In this document: positions 27,578 to 36,899 of the stretch, one piece after another | Numbering within the stretch: position 1 is the first letter of the stretch | Layout: every line of letters begins with the position of its first letter | Assembly: GCF_022700675.1 (NCBI RefSeq) | Contig: NZ_CP062182.1 | Coordinates: forward strand, 1,984,001 to 2,048,000 | Source of the DNA: Acinetobacter sp. ASP199 | GTDB lineage: Bacteria > Pseudomonadota > Gammaproteobacteria > Pseudomonadales > Moraxellaceae | DNA: 64,000 nt | Reading direction: 5' to 3' | The notes under the pieces: generated by a model | Databases searched by the model: none | Told to the model about the DNA's origin: nothing | The model's input: the letters and a program-made list of their open reading frames with translations, nothing else | Position numbers and translations under genes: made by a program

Positions 27578-28279
27578 TTAGCAAATTTCTAATTTTATAT
27601 TGGCGATCCCTGCAACGGCTCCTTCTAATAAATCCCCAGGAACTACTGGTCCAACACCTTCAGGTGTACCTGTAAAAATAAGGTCGCCTGGTTGCAATTC
27701 ATAATAGCTAGAAAGGTCTTCGATAATCTCGCCAATATTCCAAATAAAATGCTGGGTATTAGAGTGCTGTACCGTCTTACCATTCACAGTTAATGTAATA
27801 TCTACTTGATTAACATCCACATGAATATCTTCAGCTCGTACAAGTTCTGACATTACAGCTGATTCTGGGAAGTTCTTACCGAAATCCCATGGTTTACCTT
27901 CATCACGTGCTTTGAGTTGTATATCACGTCGTGTCATATCTAAACCACAGCCATAACCATAAATGTATTCAAAAGCATCTTTTGCTTGAATATTTTTACC
28001 AGCACGACCGATGGCTAAAACTAACTCAATTTCATGATGATAATTCTGGGTTTTACATGGATATTGAATTTTACTTCCAGATGGAACATAGGTAGATGAA
28101 TCTTTCAAGAAATAAAACGGTTGCTGAGTGCTTTTATCAATGCTTATTCCCATTTCTGCTGCATGCGCCATATAGTTACGCCCAACACAGAAAATACGAT
28201 TAATCGGAAATTTCTGTGAGTGTCCTGCGATAGGTACTAATGAATGCTGTTTTAGTGGAAATATTGTATTCTGTGTCAT
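27578..28279 (-). CDS. Fumarylacetoacetate-hydrolase-family enzyme
   Basis: 233 residues of the FAH fold. The metal-binding acidic residues lie in HHEIELVLAIGR and the conserved YGYGCGLDMTRRD follows. The C-terminal FTGTPEGVGPV motif is typical. The sequence is closest in style to fumarylpyruvate hydrolases and to the HpaG-type decarboxylase/isomerase of meta-cleavage pathways. It cleaves or isomerises a 2-oxo acid intermediate. The exact reaction is not deducible. It is the last enzyme gene of the cluster. Confidence 0.85.
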   Translation of the reverse strand: MTQNTIFPLKQHSLVPIAGHSQKFPINRIFCVGRNYMAHAAEMGISIDKSTQQPFYFLKDSSTYVPSGSKIQYPCKTQNYHHEIELVLAIGRAGKNIQAKDAFEYIYGYGCGLDMTRRDIQLKARDEGKPWDFGKNFPESAVMSELVRAEDIHVDVNQVDITLTVNGKTVQHSNTQHFIWNIGEIIEDLSSYYELQPGDLIFTGTPEGVGPVVPGDLLEGAVAGIANIKLEIC

Positions 28280-28333
28280 GATCTGATCCTACTAAAAAAA
28301 AGGGAGGAGAGATCCCCCTCCCCAAAAAGAAAC

Positions 28334-28720
28334 TCAGTTCAAAATTGCAATAGCTTCAATTTCTAAAAGGATTTCAGGTTTAGCTAGTGATTTCACTTCA
28401 ACCAAAGTACAAGCAGGAAAATCACCTGTAAAAAACTCTTGGCGCGCTTTCCATACAGCTTTATTATTGGCAATATTGGTCACAAAGATTGTCATTTTAA
28501 CAATGTGATCCATCGTACCGCCTGCTGCTTCGATTAAATCTTTAATCTTTTGAAAGATTACCTGTGACTGCTCATATTCTTCACCTAGTACAGTTTCACC
28601 ATCTGCTTGTCGAGCTGTCATCCCAGAAATATAAACTTGGTTCCCTACTTTTAAGCAGTTAGACCACATCCCTGGTGCTGGTTCTTTAACATTCTCAGAA
28701 ATAATGCGTTCTTTTAACAT
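28334..28720 (-). CDS. RidA-family (YjgF) deaminase
   Basis: 128 residues. The conserved Arg that binds the carboxylate lies in the TIFVTNIANNKAVWKAR region, and the family motif is FPACTLVEVKSLAKPEILLEIE. RidA proteins hydrolyse reactive enamines or imines. Pathway-specific members include 2-aminomuconate deaminase and RutC. Embedded in a catabolic operon, it suggests a nitrogen-containing ring-cleavage product. There are 24 bp to the ALDH gene upstream. Confidence 0.88.
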   Translation of the reverse strand: MLKERIISENVKEPAPGMWSNCLKVGNQVYISGMTARQADGETVLGEEYEQSQVIFQKIKDLIEAAGGTMDHIVKMTIFVTNIANNKAVWKARQEFFTGDFPACTLVEVKSLAKPEILLEIEAIAILN

Positions 28721-28744
28721 TTTAATATCCTATTTTTCTCTGTT

Positions 28745-30310
28745 TTAAAGTGTAATTCTTGAATCCCAAGCGGTTTCTTTGCCCCAGTTAATACAAACAC
28801 TTTGACGACGTACATAACCTTTCCATGCATCAGATCCTGCAGTACGTCCACCTCCTGTTTCCTTTTCACCACCAAAGGCTGCACCGACATCTGCGCCTGT
28901 CGTACCCATATTGACACGTACAATTCCACAGTCACTGCCTGCAGCAGACAAGAACAATTCAATGTTGCTCAAATTTGAACTGTGAATTCCCGAAGCCAAT
29001 CCTTGTGCCACACCATTATGAATCTCAATCGCTTCTTCCAAGTCATCATAGGCCATAACAAAAACAATCGGCGCGAAAGTTTCATGTTGCACACAATCCC
29101 ATTCAGGCTTTACATCAGTGATCAAACATGGCTGTACATATAGTCCAGGTCGTTCAATTCGGTGCCCTCCATAGATTACTTTCCCACCCAACTCGACTGC
29201 ACGTTGAATTGTGCATTCATAATCTTGTACTGCACCAGCATCAATTAAGGGTCCTACTACAGTATCAAGATCACGCGGGTCACCAATCTTAATTTGGTCA
29301 AAAGCTTGTTTTAATAAATCTGTTAATTCATTGATAATACTGCGGTGTGCAATAATTCTACGCGTGCTAGTACAGCGTTGTCCTGTAGTGCCCACAGCAC
29401 CAAATGTAATTGCACGCGCGGCGAGTTTCAGGTCTGCTGTTTCATCCACGATACAACCATTATTACCTGAACATTCAAGCATATATTTACGGCCTAGGGT
29501 CGAACCCACAATATGAGCTACCTTTTTACCTACACCAGTTGAGCCAGTAAATGAAATCATGTTGACACGTGTATCACGTATCAATAATTCAGCTATTTCA
29601 TTTTCACCCGGAATAAAGAGCGTGAATACGCCTTCTAAATTCATTTCCTGCATAGCCTGATTCGCAAGCTTTTGCATCGCAATTGCAGTCAGTGGTACTT
29701 TCGGACTTGGTTTCCATACAACGACATTTCCTCCAATTGCAGCCAAAAATCCATTTTGCGCCCATACTGCAGCTGGGAAATTATATGCACTAATGACACC
29801 AACGATTCCTAATGGTAACCATTGATCATACATACGATGCTTGGTACGTTGAGACTGTTGAGTATAACCATACATCATACGAGATTGACCTGCTGCCAAA
29901 GTCGCCATGTCTACAACTTCTTTTAATTCACCTTTGGCTTCCATCAGGGATTTGCCTGTATCTAAGGCAACGATTCCAGCCAAGGCATCCATGTTGGCCT
30001 CTACCAGTTGACCAATACGATTAACCAGTTCTCCACGTCTAGGAGCAGGCACCATGCGCCATTTCTTTTGAAAAACTAAAGCTTGCTCAATAATTTCTTC
30101 ATAATCTTGCGCAGATGAACTCGCAATTTGTCCAACTACTTCATTATCAGCAGGGCAAATTGCTTTGACTACATCACGGCCTTCAACCGATGACCACCCA
30201 GACTTCAGACCATAAGATCCTGGATGAGTTTGATCCAGCCCAAAAGCTTCTAACACTTTTTGAGTATCAAACAATTGGTTTTCTTTTTTAATTTGTTGTA
30301 ATACATTCAT
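28745..30310 (-). CDS. Aldehyde dehydrogenase, ALDH7 (aminoadipate-semialdehyde-DH)-like
   Basis: 521 residues. The catalytic Cys lies in GTTGQRCTSTRR, the NAD-binding FTGSTGVGKK is present, and the C-terminal GGEKETGGGRTAGSDAWKGY is diagnostic of the ALDH7 clade, which oxidises aminoadipate semialdehyde/piperideine-6-carboxylate. The general-base motif reads LECSGNN rather than the usual LELGGNN, so the active-site wall differs. It would oxidise the semialdehyde formed by ring cleavage; the amino-acid-like substrate preference is inferred from the clade. Confidence 0.88.
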   Translation of the reverse strand: MNVLQQIKKENQLFDTQKVLEAFGLDQTHPGSYGLKSGWSSVEGRDVVKAICPADNEVVGQIASSSAQDYEEIIEQALVFQKKWRMVPAPRRGELVNRIGQLVEANMDALAGIVALDTGKSLMEAKGELKEVVDMATLAAGQSRMMYGYTQQSQRTKHRMYDQWLPLGIVGVISAYNFPAAVWAQNGFLAAIGGNVVVWKPSPKVPLTAIAMQKLANQAMQEMNLEGVFTLFIPGENEIAELLIRDTRVNMISFTGSTGVGKKVAHIVGSTLGRKYMLECSGNNGCIVDETADLKLAARAITFGAVGTTGQRCTSTRRIIAHRSIINELTDLLKQAFDQIKIGDPRDLDTVVGPLIDAGAVQDYECTIQRAVELGGKVIYGGHRIERPGLYVQPCLITDVKPEWDCVQHETFAPIVFVMAYDDLEEAIEIHNGVAQGLASGIHSSNLSNIELFLSAAGSDCGIVRVNMGTTGADVGAAFGGEKETGGGRTAGSDAWKGYVRRQSVCINWGKETAWDSRITL

Positions 30311-30335
30311 GCTTAATTATCCTTTACCTTTTACT

Positions 30336-30755
30336 TTATTTTTTTACAAATTCACCGATAGTCTCATCTGTATGAAACACGGGTTTTTCGTAGTAATGAG
30401 GGCCATCATAAATTTCTATTAATCGACTGAATTTATGCGCCAACGTTGGACCATGTGGGTTATCTTTGGGATTCATGTAAAAAGAGCCTGGGGTTAAAGT
30501 CATTCCTACATCCGTGTATTCATATTCACCTTCTAAACAAAACATAAATTGGTTAGAGGCATGAGTATGCTTCACAGGAATTTTCCCACCTGGTTGATAT
30601 TCCAAGAGAGCAATCGTCGCGCCTGTTTCTAAGTTCTTCCACAAGAAATATTGGCGAAAGCCGTATTCTGGGAAATCAATCCAGTCTTCATCTTTAATCT
30701 CGGCAGTATTCAACAAGATCTCTAGACTTTTAAACGTATCAGCATTAATTTTCAT
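30336..30755 (-). CDS. Small cupin protein
   Basis: 139 residues with a single cupin barrel. Cupin motif 1 (KHTHASNQFMFCLEGEYEYTD) supplies two His and a Glu-type metal site; motif 2 is around PKDNPHGPTL. It resembles the cupins near 2,4'-dihydroxyacetophenone dioxygenase and ChrR-like proteins. It could be a dioxygenase or an isomerase in the pathway. It is in the operon, 26 bp from the ALDH gene and 12 bp from the RraA-like gene. Confidence 0.75.
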   Translation of the reverse strand: MKINADTFKSLEILLNTAEIKDEDWIDFPEYGFRQYFLWKNLETGATIALLEYQPGGKIPVKHTHASNQFMFCLEGEYEYTDVGMTLTPGSFYMNPKDNPHGPTLAHKFSRLIEIYDGPHYYEKPVFHTDETIGEFVKK

Positions 30756-30767
30756 TTAGTCTGCTCC

Positions 30768-31484
30768 CTATTTATTTTGTTTTTTCCACGATTCATATTC
30801 AGCCCGACTATCAGAAGTCGCAGGAAATACTTCAAAAATAGAGCGTCCTTTTTGAATTTGAATCGCCGCAAATTCTTCATATTCGACAGCATCTAATGCT
30901 TCATCAGCCACCTCGTCAACAAGATGCTGAGGAATCACAACAACCCCATCTCCATCACCAACAATAATGTCACCGGGATATACGGCCACACCACCACAAC
31001 CAACAGGTTCATTTAAGCTAATTGGGTGCAATGCAATAGGGGTTGCAGGCGGTGCATTATGTTTCTGAAAACAAGGTAAGCCTATAGAATGAATTGCTGG
31101 AGAGTCCCTATACCCCCCATCTGTCACCACGCCGGATACATTTCTATATTTCAAACGTGTTGCCATCATGTCACCCATGCTCGATGCTTTGGTACAACCA
31201 AAAGCATCAATCACAAGTACTGAACCTGCAGGACATTCTTCAATTGCTCGGCGATGTTTGTTATCTTCACGAGCATAATTAGTCATATTATCCAAGTCTT
31301 CACGTGCCGGAATAAAACGGAGTGTATATGCAGGACCTACGAGCTGTTTTTGCTCTGGGTTAATCGGCAAAATTCCATGCATCATGACATTCTTAAAACC
31401 ACGCTTAAGCAAAACGTTGGCAATATTCGCCGTACCAACACGCATGAGTTTTTCGCGTGTCAGGCCCTTTAATTCGATATTCAT
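30768..31484 (-). CDS. RraA-like / dimethylmenaquinone methyltransferase-fold protein, probable aldolase
   Basis: 238 residues starting at the ATG at 31484, behind AGTAGGAGAAAC, rather than the upstream ATG inside the dioxygenase gene. The conserved GDGDGVVVIPQHL and the central VSGVVTDGGYRDSPAI are the family marks. True pathway members are 4-carboxy-4-hydroxy-2-oxoadipate aldolases and oxaloacetate decarboxylases; the name RraA (RNase E inhibitor) is probably misleading here. Nine bp separate it from the dioxygenase stop. Confidence 0.82.
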   Translation of the reverse strand: MNIELKGLTREKLMRVGTANIANVLLKRGFKNVMMHGILPINPEQKQLVGPAYTLRFIPAREDLDNMTNYAREDNKHRRAIEECPAGSVLVIDAFGCTKASSMGDMMATRLKYRNVSGVVTDGGYRDSPAIHSIGLPCFQKHNAPPATPIALHPISLNEPVGCGGVAVYPGDIIVGDGDGVVVIPQHLVDEVADEALDAVEYEEFAAIQIQKGRSIFEVFPATSDSRAEYESWKKQNK

Positions 31485-31492
31485 TGTTTCTC

Positions 31493-32425
31493 CTACTGGA
31501 AGAATTCCAGCGTAGGTGCCATGCCCCATTGTGTTGTTTCAGTTGCAGTACCATTAAAGACAGTTGGCACTGCATGCTGATCCAACACATCCCCATCGGT
31601 ATAATGCTCAACACGGAAACCAAATGGATCTTTCCAGTAATCAAAAATTTGACTACCCAACATATGTCGCCCAACACCACAATCAAGTTGATAGCCCTTG
31701 GACAACAAGTAATCATGCGAAGTCATCACAGCATCAAGATCAATGACTTCAAATGAACAGTGATGCACTCCAATCCAATCTGATTGCAATATTAGAATTG
31801 CATGATGATCAACCTTTTCATTTTCATGATTAAAGCGTAAGAAAGTTCCCACTATCGGACCTTCTTCACCTGGTGGCGCAAAGTAGTCTGAATGTAGTAA
31901 ATCAAAACGCTCTTCTAACCATCTAACTGATTCATCATGATTACTTACATGCAGCACAAAATGACCGAGCTTGATGGCCTGAGCAGGCTTACATTTAACA
32001 CGAATACTTTCATTGCAGCGCGGCTTAGCATGTGCATGATTGAAATCAAACGCTTTTCTTTCTGTAATATCATTATGCTTTTTGCGCCCCCAAATCGCTT
32101 TTATTTCAAAGCCATCTGGCATATACATCACTACTTCATAGCCACCACCTGGCTCTGTCGACTCCTTAACAGTTGAGGAACCTTCTAGCTTTGCTAAAGC
32201 TTCAAGATCTTCCATGCAGGCAACTTCAATTGATGCACCAATAAAGCATTGTTTCTCTGCTTTATGTGTTACATGAATATGATGTTGTTCACCACTGCCA
32301 CGCATGTACAACACTTGATCTGTTTTTTCCACACACTCTAGACCAAAATCTGTCATAAACTGCTGCATCAATGAAAGATCAGGAGCAGCATAGGTCACTT
32401 GTGCAATTTCTATTGGTTTTGCCAT
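31493..32425 (-). CDS. Type I extradiol (VOC-fold) ring-cleavage dioxygenase
   Basis: 310 residues with two VOC modules. The three iron ligands of type I extradiol enzymes are visible: H155 (GHFVLHV), H221 or H222 (VHHCSF) and E273 (RVEHYTDGD). The spacing resembles BphC (146/210/260). It opens a catechol-type ring next to a hydroxyl. Placed between the RraA-like gene and the flavin reductase, it would act on the product of the HpaB-type hydroxylase. Confidence 0.9.
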   Translation of the reverse strand: MAKPIEIAQVTYAAPDLSLMQQFMTDFGLECVEKTDQVLYMRGSGEQHHIHVTHKAEKQCFIGASIEVACMEDLEALAKLEGSSTVKESTEPGGGYEVVMYMPDGFEIKAIWGRKKHNDITERKAFDFNHAHAKPRCNESIRVKCKPAQAIKLGHFVLHVSNHDESVRWLEERFDLLHSDYFAPPGEEGPIVGTFLRFNHENEKVDHHAILILQSDWIGVHHCSFEVIDLDAVMTSHDYLLSKGYQLDCGVGRHMLGSQIFDYWKDPFGFRVEHYTDGDVLDQHAVPTVFNGTATETTQWGMAPTLEFFQ

Positions 32426-32451
32426 GTCGAGTCCATTCTCCGTAACAGCAC

Positions 32452-32994
32452 TCAGCTCTCAATTTTTGAATATTTTCCCGTGTGAAAAACCAAAGGTTTA
32501 TTCCCTTCCTGTTGCTTTAAATTCACCACAAGACCAACAAATAAAGTGTGATCACCACATGGATATACAAATTGCAGTTTTGTCACGAGCTGAACAGATG
32601 CATCTTTAATCACAGGGAATCCATTCAAATAGTCAAACTCCGGACTAAAGTTCTCATTGATTTTTCCAGCAAAGTGATTACTGACGTTAATTTGATCTTC
32701 AGATAAAATACTGATTCCAAATGACTCACTTAAGCTGATTTTTTGATGTGAGGTAGCTTTATTGTCTACTGAAACCAAAACCAACGCAGGATCTAAAGAG
32801 CCTGACATAAATGCATTCGCAGTCATTGCATGAGGTTGGCCATCATGAAAAGATGAAATAACCACCACACCTGTTGCAAATTTCCCCATTGCGTTGCGAA
32901 AATCCCGTGAGCTAAAATCCACCGCAGTTTGCTTTTCTTGAATGATGTTCACCATTTCGCCCAAAGTTGTCACCTGTAAATTCGCTACTGTCAT
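32452..32994 (-). CDS. Flavin reductase (HpaC-like)
   Basis: 180 residues of the flavin-reductase domain (FRNAMGKFATGVVVISSFHD and ANAFMSGSLDPALVLVSVDN). It supplies reduced FMN or FAD to the adjacent monooxygenase. A slight N-terminal extension of about 20 residues precedes the core. It lies 33 bp downstream of the monooxygenase gene. Confidence 0.9.
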   Translation of the reverse strand: MTVANLQVTTLGEMVNIIQEKQTAVDFSSRDFRNAMGKFATGVVVISSFHDGQPHAMTANAFMSGSLDPALVLVSVDNKATSHQKISLSESFGISILSEDQINVSNHFAGKINENFSPEFDYLNGFPVIKDASVQLVTKLQFVYPCGDHTLFVGLVVNLKQQEGNKPLVFHTGKYSKIES

Positions 32995-33027
32995 TGTTAT
33001 ATCCCTCTATACAGTCAAATGCTTGGC

Positions 33028-34587
33028 TTACTTCTTTTTCAAAATGCTGACATCATCTGGATTAATTAAATCCGGAACAGTCCAACCATTAATGTCATAT
33101 TCATCCATAGCTTTTTGTGCAAAGTCCTTACAGAAGTCGAGTAATCCTGTACCCTGTGCTGCAAATAAATTGGTTTGACGTGTGACATCATTACTACCGA
33201 TATAGTTAATCTCATACAATTCATGACGAGCGCCAAACTCAGTGCCAATTGCATCCCACAACATCTTCATGACTTTCACACGTTCAATAGCATCTTTACC
33301 ATTTGAACCACGTACATAAGTATCTAAGTAAGGACGAATTTCTGGACACTTGAAATCATCTGCATGTGAGTTAAGATAAATTAGTCCACTAGCAACGATC
33401 TGCTCGATAATGTTTTTGATTTTTGGCATAGCCAACTGATTCATTACACGATATGCACCAGCATGATGTGGATCTGGGCGAATCATGCCATTCCAAGGTT
33501 GTGCACTTTTTGCCATCGCATCAGATAGGGCCCAGAATGTATTACGCCAAGCAATCACCTCACCCATTTGCGACATCACACCATGAAATTTTTCAGCTCC
33601 TGTAATTTCTAATGCTTTAGCCAAGGTGCCCACTAAAAAATCTAATTTGACCGCAAAACGTGTACAACCATGTAAAGATGCGCGCTCTAAATAGCCAGAA
33701 CCAATGTTATATGCATTTGCTTGCTTTAAATCATTGTGGATAAATACGTCTTCCCATGGAATAAACACATTATCCATCACTAGAATCGCATCGTTTTCAT
33801 CCAATCGGCTTGATAGTGGATAATCAAAAGGACTACCTAAAACAGCAGCTCGGTATTCATTTGACATACGGCATAATAATTTCACACCTGGTGCATTGGT
33901 CGGCATAATGAATACTGGTGAAAATGCAGGATCTTGAATTGCAACCTGACCTACATGCCCAATAAATGTATAATGTGTTAATGCTGAACCTGTTGCCACA
34001 ACCTTGGCACCAGATACATAGATACCTTTATCATCTTCTTTAACAACACGAACAAAGACATCTTTTCCTGCATCTGGACCCAATCCGCGGTCAACTGGTG
34101 GATTCATAATGGCATGATTAATAAACCAAGTTTTCTCTTGGGCTTTACGATACCAGCGACGTGCGTTTTCTTCATAACCTTTGTAAAACTCGGCATTTGC
34201 ACCTAGAGTACCCAAGAAACACCCTTTATAGTCAGGTGAACGTCCCATCCACCCCCATGAAATACGCTGCCATTCTGCAATCGCATCACGTGATGCAACT
34301 TGTTCTTCTACATTATTTGCTGCTCGGAAAAAGCGATGAGTAAATCCACCCCACTCTGTAGGTGTGGTTAAAATATCTTTGGTTTTTGGATCATGAAGCG
34401 CATCGTACATACGAGCAATCATACGTGCAGAGTTACGAAAAGCTGGATGCTCTGCAATATTTTTTACCCGCTCACCGTAAATCCATACTTCACGTCCATC
34501 ATTTAAACTTTCTAAGTACTCTTTGCCCGTAAATGGAATATAATCTTTATTCATTACGTTACTTCCTGTCTCTAATTTACTATTCAT
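33028..34587 (-). CDS. HpaB-family two-component flavin monooxygenase
   Basis: 519 residues starting at the ATG at 34587, behind a GAGG site 7 nt away. It is the 4-hydroxyphenylacetate 3-hydroxylase fold: GREVWIYGERV at the start, HGCTRFAVKLDFLVG in the helical domain, and a conserved flavin and substrate pocket region around NPPVDRG. It inserts a hydroxyl into an aromatic or heteroaromatic ring with reduced flavin from its partner. The substrate cannot be read from the sequence. It is the first gene of the catabolic operon; its promoter should lie in 34588-34730. Confidence 0.9.
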   Translation of the reverse strand: MNSKLETGSNVMNKDYIPFTGKEYLESLNDGREVWIYGERVKNIAEHPAFRNSARMIARMYDALHDPKTKDILTTPTEWGGFTHRFFRAANNVEEQVASRDAIAEWQRISWGWMGRSPDYKGCFLGTLGANAEFYKGYEENARRWYRKAQEKTWFINHAIMNPPVDRGLGPDAGKDVFVRVVKEDDKGIYVSGAKVVATGSALTHYTFIGHVGQVAIQDPAFSPVFIMPTNAPGVKLLCRMSNEYRAAVLGSPFDYPLSSRLDENDAILVMDNVFIPWEDVFIHNDLKQANAYNIGSGYLERASLHGCTRFAVKLDFLVGTLAKALEITGAEKFHGVMSQMGEVIAWRNTFWALSDAMAKSAQPWNGMIRPDPHHAGAYRVMNQLAMPKIKNIIEQIVASGLIYLNSHADDFKCPEIRPYLDTYVRGSNGKDAIERVKVMKMLWDAIGTEFGARHELYEINYIGSNDVTRQTNLFAAQGTGLLDFCKDFAQKAMDEYDINGWTVPDLINPDDVSILKKK

Positions 34588-34738
34588 AATTAATCCTCGA
34601 ATTAGTTTATTTGTTGTGTATCCTTTACACATTTACTTCTAATTAACTTCAATTTAACAAGCCTATTTATATCCGTCCAATGATGAAATTAAGGCCTATT
34701 CATAACCTTTTTGCTATTTATAACCAAGCAAATAAAAA

Positions 34739-34766
34739 AAAGCTACTGCTTGATTACAGTAGCTTT
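34739..34766 (-). terminator. Terminator of the NCS1 permease gene
   Basis: A 10-bp perfect stem (AAAGCTACTG with CAGTAGCTTT) and an 8-nt loop, with a T run on the minus strand. It separates the permease transcript from the enzyme operon. Confidence 0.75.
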
Positions 34767-34790
34767 CACTTAATAAATCAATGTTTTATT

Positions 34791-36257
34791 TTAATCAGCA
34801 GCATCTAAAGCAACATTTTTATTTGCATAGATAGTCCCAGTACCCTCTGGTAACAATTTTCTCAACATAGGATACATAAGGAAAGTCAGTGCTAAAGATA
34901 CAAAGAAGCCCAAAGCAAAAATTTGAGATGAGATTAAATAAATACCTATAGCGGAAGCTACAACTAACGTGATCATACCCGCCCAATTACAATTCTCGAC
35001 TTTTGCATCTCCTAAAGAGAACTGACCTTTTCGAACAAAGTAATAGTCAGACAGCATAATGCCGCACAGCGCCATAGTCATACATCCTAAATAAGACAAC
35101 CATGCAACAAACTGACCGAGGATTCCCCCGCCAATCATTAACAGTGCAATAATATTCCCAACGACAACCATGAACGCACGGCCTGGTTTTCTCCCTGTGA
35201 GTGCATCCCATAAATTTACCAATGCCAATGACCCTGAATAAGCATTCACCGCTTGAGCTTTTGCTTGCGCCGCATAAATGGTGATGAAACCTAACCATCC
35301 AGCTAAAACCACAAAGAAAGCACCTGTATTACTCATTGAATAACCACCTGCTGCTTCTGCTGCCTGTTGTGGCGTCATACCGCTATTTCTTTGTAATAGA
35401 TATTCTGCAACTTCAGGAATACCCCCTAAAATTACCAAACCACCTAAAACAATCATCAAAATGTTTTGAGTCAATGGTCCAGCAATAGCCAATACTTTAA
35501 CATCTTGATGATTACGACAATAACGAGCAAAATCGGTTGTGACTAAAGAAATCGTACCTGCCGTAGCTCCCATTAAAACCAAAGCCGCCGTTAACTTCTC
35601 CCAAAAACCGCCCTGAATTACTCCTGTAGAGTTAAAGACAGCCATCGGATCCATGCCTTTTACGCCATATAATTGATAAATCATATAAAATGCGACAATT
35701 AAGGTAATCACGATCATGAATTTGGATGCTTTCAGTGCAATTTTTAAACCAAAAATTGCTAATAAAATCCAAGCCAAGGTCAAAAGAGCATATAAACTGA
35801 TTCTAGTGGGCCATGTATCTTGTAAATTAAACATCAGTAATGTGCCTTCATAAAGCAAAGCACTTTCTAAAGCTAAAAATCCAAGGATCATAAAAGCAAA
35901 AATAGCTGCGCCTAATGATGATCCTTTAACACCAAAACCAAAAAATCGCGATGTTACTGTACTCGACATACCGGTTTGAAATGTCATTTTCCCTAAGTAA
36001 TAACTCAACGTAAAACCGATAACGGTTGCAATCACCCCAGACAATAACCCGATCCAAAACCCAGCCAACAGTACAGTAAAACCACCAATCGCAAAGATGA
36101 CTAGTGCAGTTGCAACACCAACTGGGCTCATTGCCAAATTAAAACCACTTTGTCTCTCGGACATTGGAACGCTGACTAAAGCATGATCTTCCGCTGCCTG
36201 CGCCAATGAAGAACTTCCCTTCTTTCCATGATCTATATCAACTTTATTTGCATTCAT
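34791..36257 (-). CDS. NCS1-family permease (CodB/cytosine-permease type)
   Basis: 488 residues with about twelve membrane segments. The NCS1 traits are the first segment (NLAMSPVGVATALVIFAIGG), the conserved SLVTTDFARYCRNHQD loop and the cytosine-permease-like CGIMLSDYYFVRKGQF near the end. The family imports cytosine, purines, hydantoins, pyridoxine and similar N-heterocycles with a cation. It is transcribed toward the enzyme operon but has its own terminator. It is probably the inner-membrane importer of the pathway substrate. Confidence 0.9.
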   Translation of the reverse strand: MNANKVDIDHGKKGSSSLAQAAEDHALVSVPMSERQSGFNLAMSPVGVATALVIFAIGGFTVLLAGFWIGLLSGVIATVIGFTLSYYLGKMTFQTGMSSTVTSRFFGFGVKGSSLGAAIFAFMILGFLALESALLYEGTLLMFNLQDTWPTRISLYALLTLAWILLAIFGLKIALKASKFMIVITLIVAFYMIYQLYGVKGMDPMAVFNSTGVIQGGFWEKLTAALVLMGATAGTISLVTTDFARYCRNHQDVKVLAIAGPLTQNILMIVLGGLVILGGIPEVAEYLLQRNSGMTPQQAAEAAGGYSMSNTGAFFVVLAGWLGFITIYAAQAKAQAVNAYSGSLALVNLWDALTGRKPGRAFMVVVGNIIALLMIGGGILGQFVAWLSYLGCMTMALCGIMLSDYYFVRKGQFSLGDAKVENCNWAGMITLVVASAIGIYLISSQIFALGFFVSLALTFLMYPMLRKLLPEGTGTIYANKNVALDAAD

Positions 36258-36836
36258 TTTTTGTCCTTATCTTTCAAGTTTTTATTCCATAGATTTATTA
36301 AAAACACCGATCAACACACTTTCAGTGCTTTTATAAAACTTCTTTATTTTTTAAAGGAAATAAAATAACTGTCTAATTATGTTTTCTGGACAATTGATAA
36401 CCTTTTATACATAAGTCCTTTTTTATGAAAAAAATATCATTAAAAACAAAGGTAAATAGATAAACTAGAGTAACAACCTTCTGATACTCTAGTCGGATCA
36501 ATCAAAAAATTAAATGATGAAAATTCCATCAACTTATCTCTTATAGTTGGTATACGCAGATAATGTTAGAGATATTCCACAAAGTCGTGTACGTATGGTG
36601 GTATTGTTTTGGTTGGATGCATCAGTACAATAATGAAAAATAAAATCAACGTGAATAAAAATTCGAAAAATTAAATGTCTACACCCGTGAGGTCAGTTCA
36701 TCTTAAAAGGTACAAGTTGGGCTACATAATATCGGTTTCAAACAGTGATGCATTTTTTCATAAAAAAGGCTTTATTTTCTTTATACTCATGGCTCTAATT
36801 TTAAAATTGGCATGTTCTTCCTTCTTTTGAGAGGAA
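36258..36836. other. Non-coding region upstream of NCS1 permease
   Basis: About 580 bp without a supported ORF. It contains a 9-bp inverted repeat (ACTAGAGTA with TACTCTAGT, 12-nt loop, 36464-36493) that could be an operator or leader hairpin of the permease gene. The rest is AT-rich and uninformative. Confidence 0.45.
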
Positions 36837-36867
36837 TTTGGAGATGGCGTCAATTGAACTCAACTCC
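36837..36867. other. Degenerate tmRNA-3'-end-like att site (left)
   Basis: TTTGGAGATGGCGTCAATTG and the following AACTC resemble the reverse complement of the tmRNA 3' end (TGGTGGAGATGGCGG-GAATTGAACC as I recall it). The 11-bp block TGGAGATGGCG is repeated in direct orientation at 48584-48594. Interpreted as the left boundary of a nested element. Confidence 0.5.
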
Positions 36868-36899
36868 TAAGCTATTGATTTAGTGAACCATAAAGTCAA

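Noticed and set aside
30768..31529. RraA as an RNase E inhibitor
   Set aside because: The fold is shared, but position within a ring-cleavage operon favours an aldolase or decarboxylase role; the RNase role is not supported by context.
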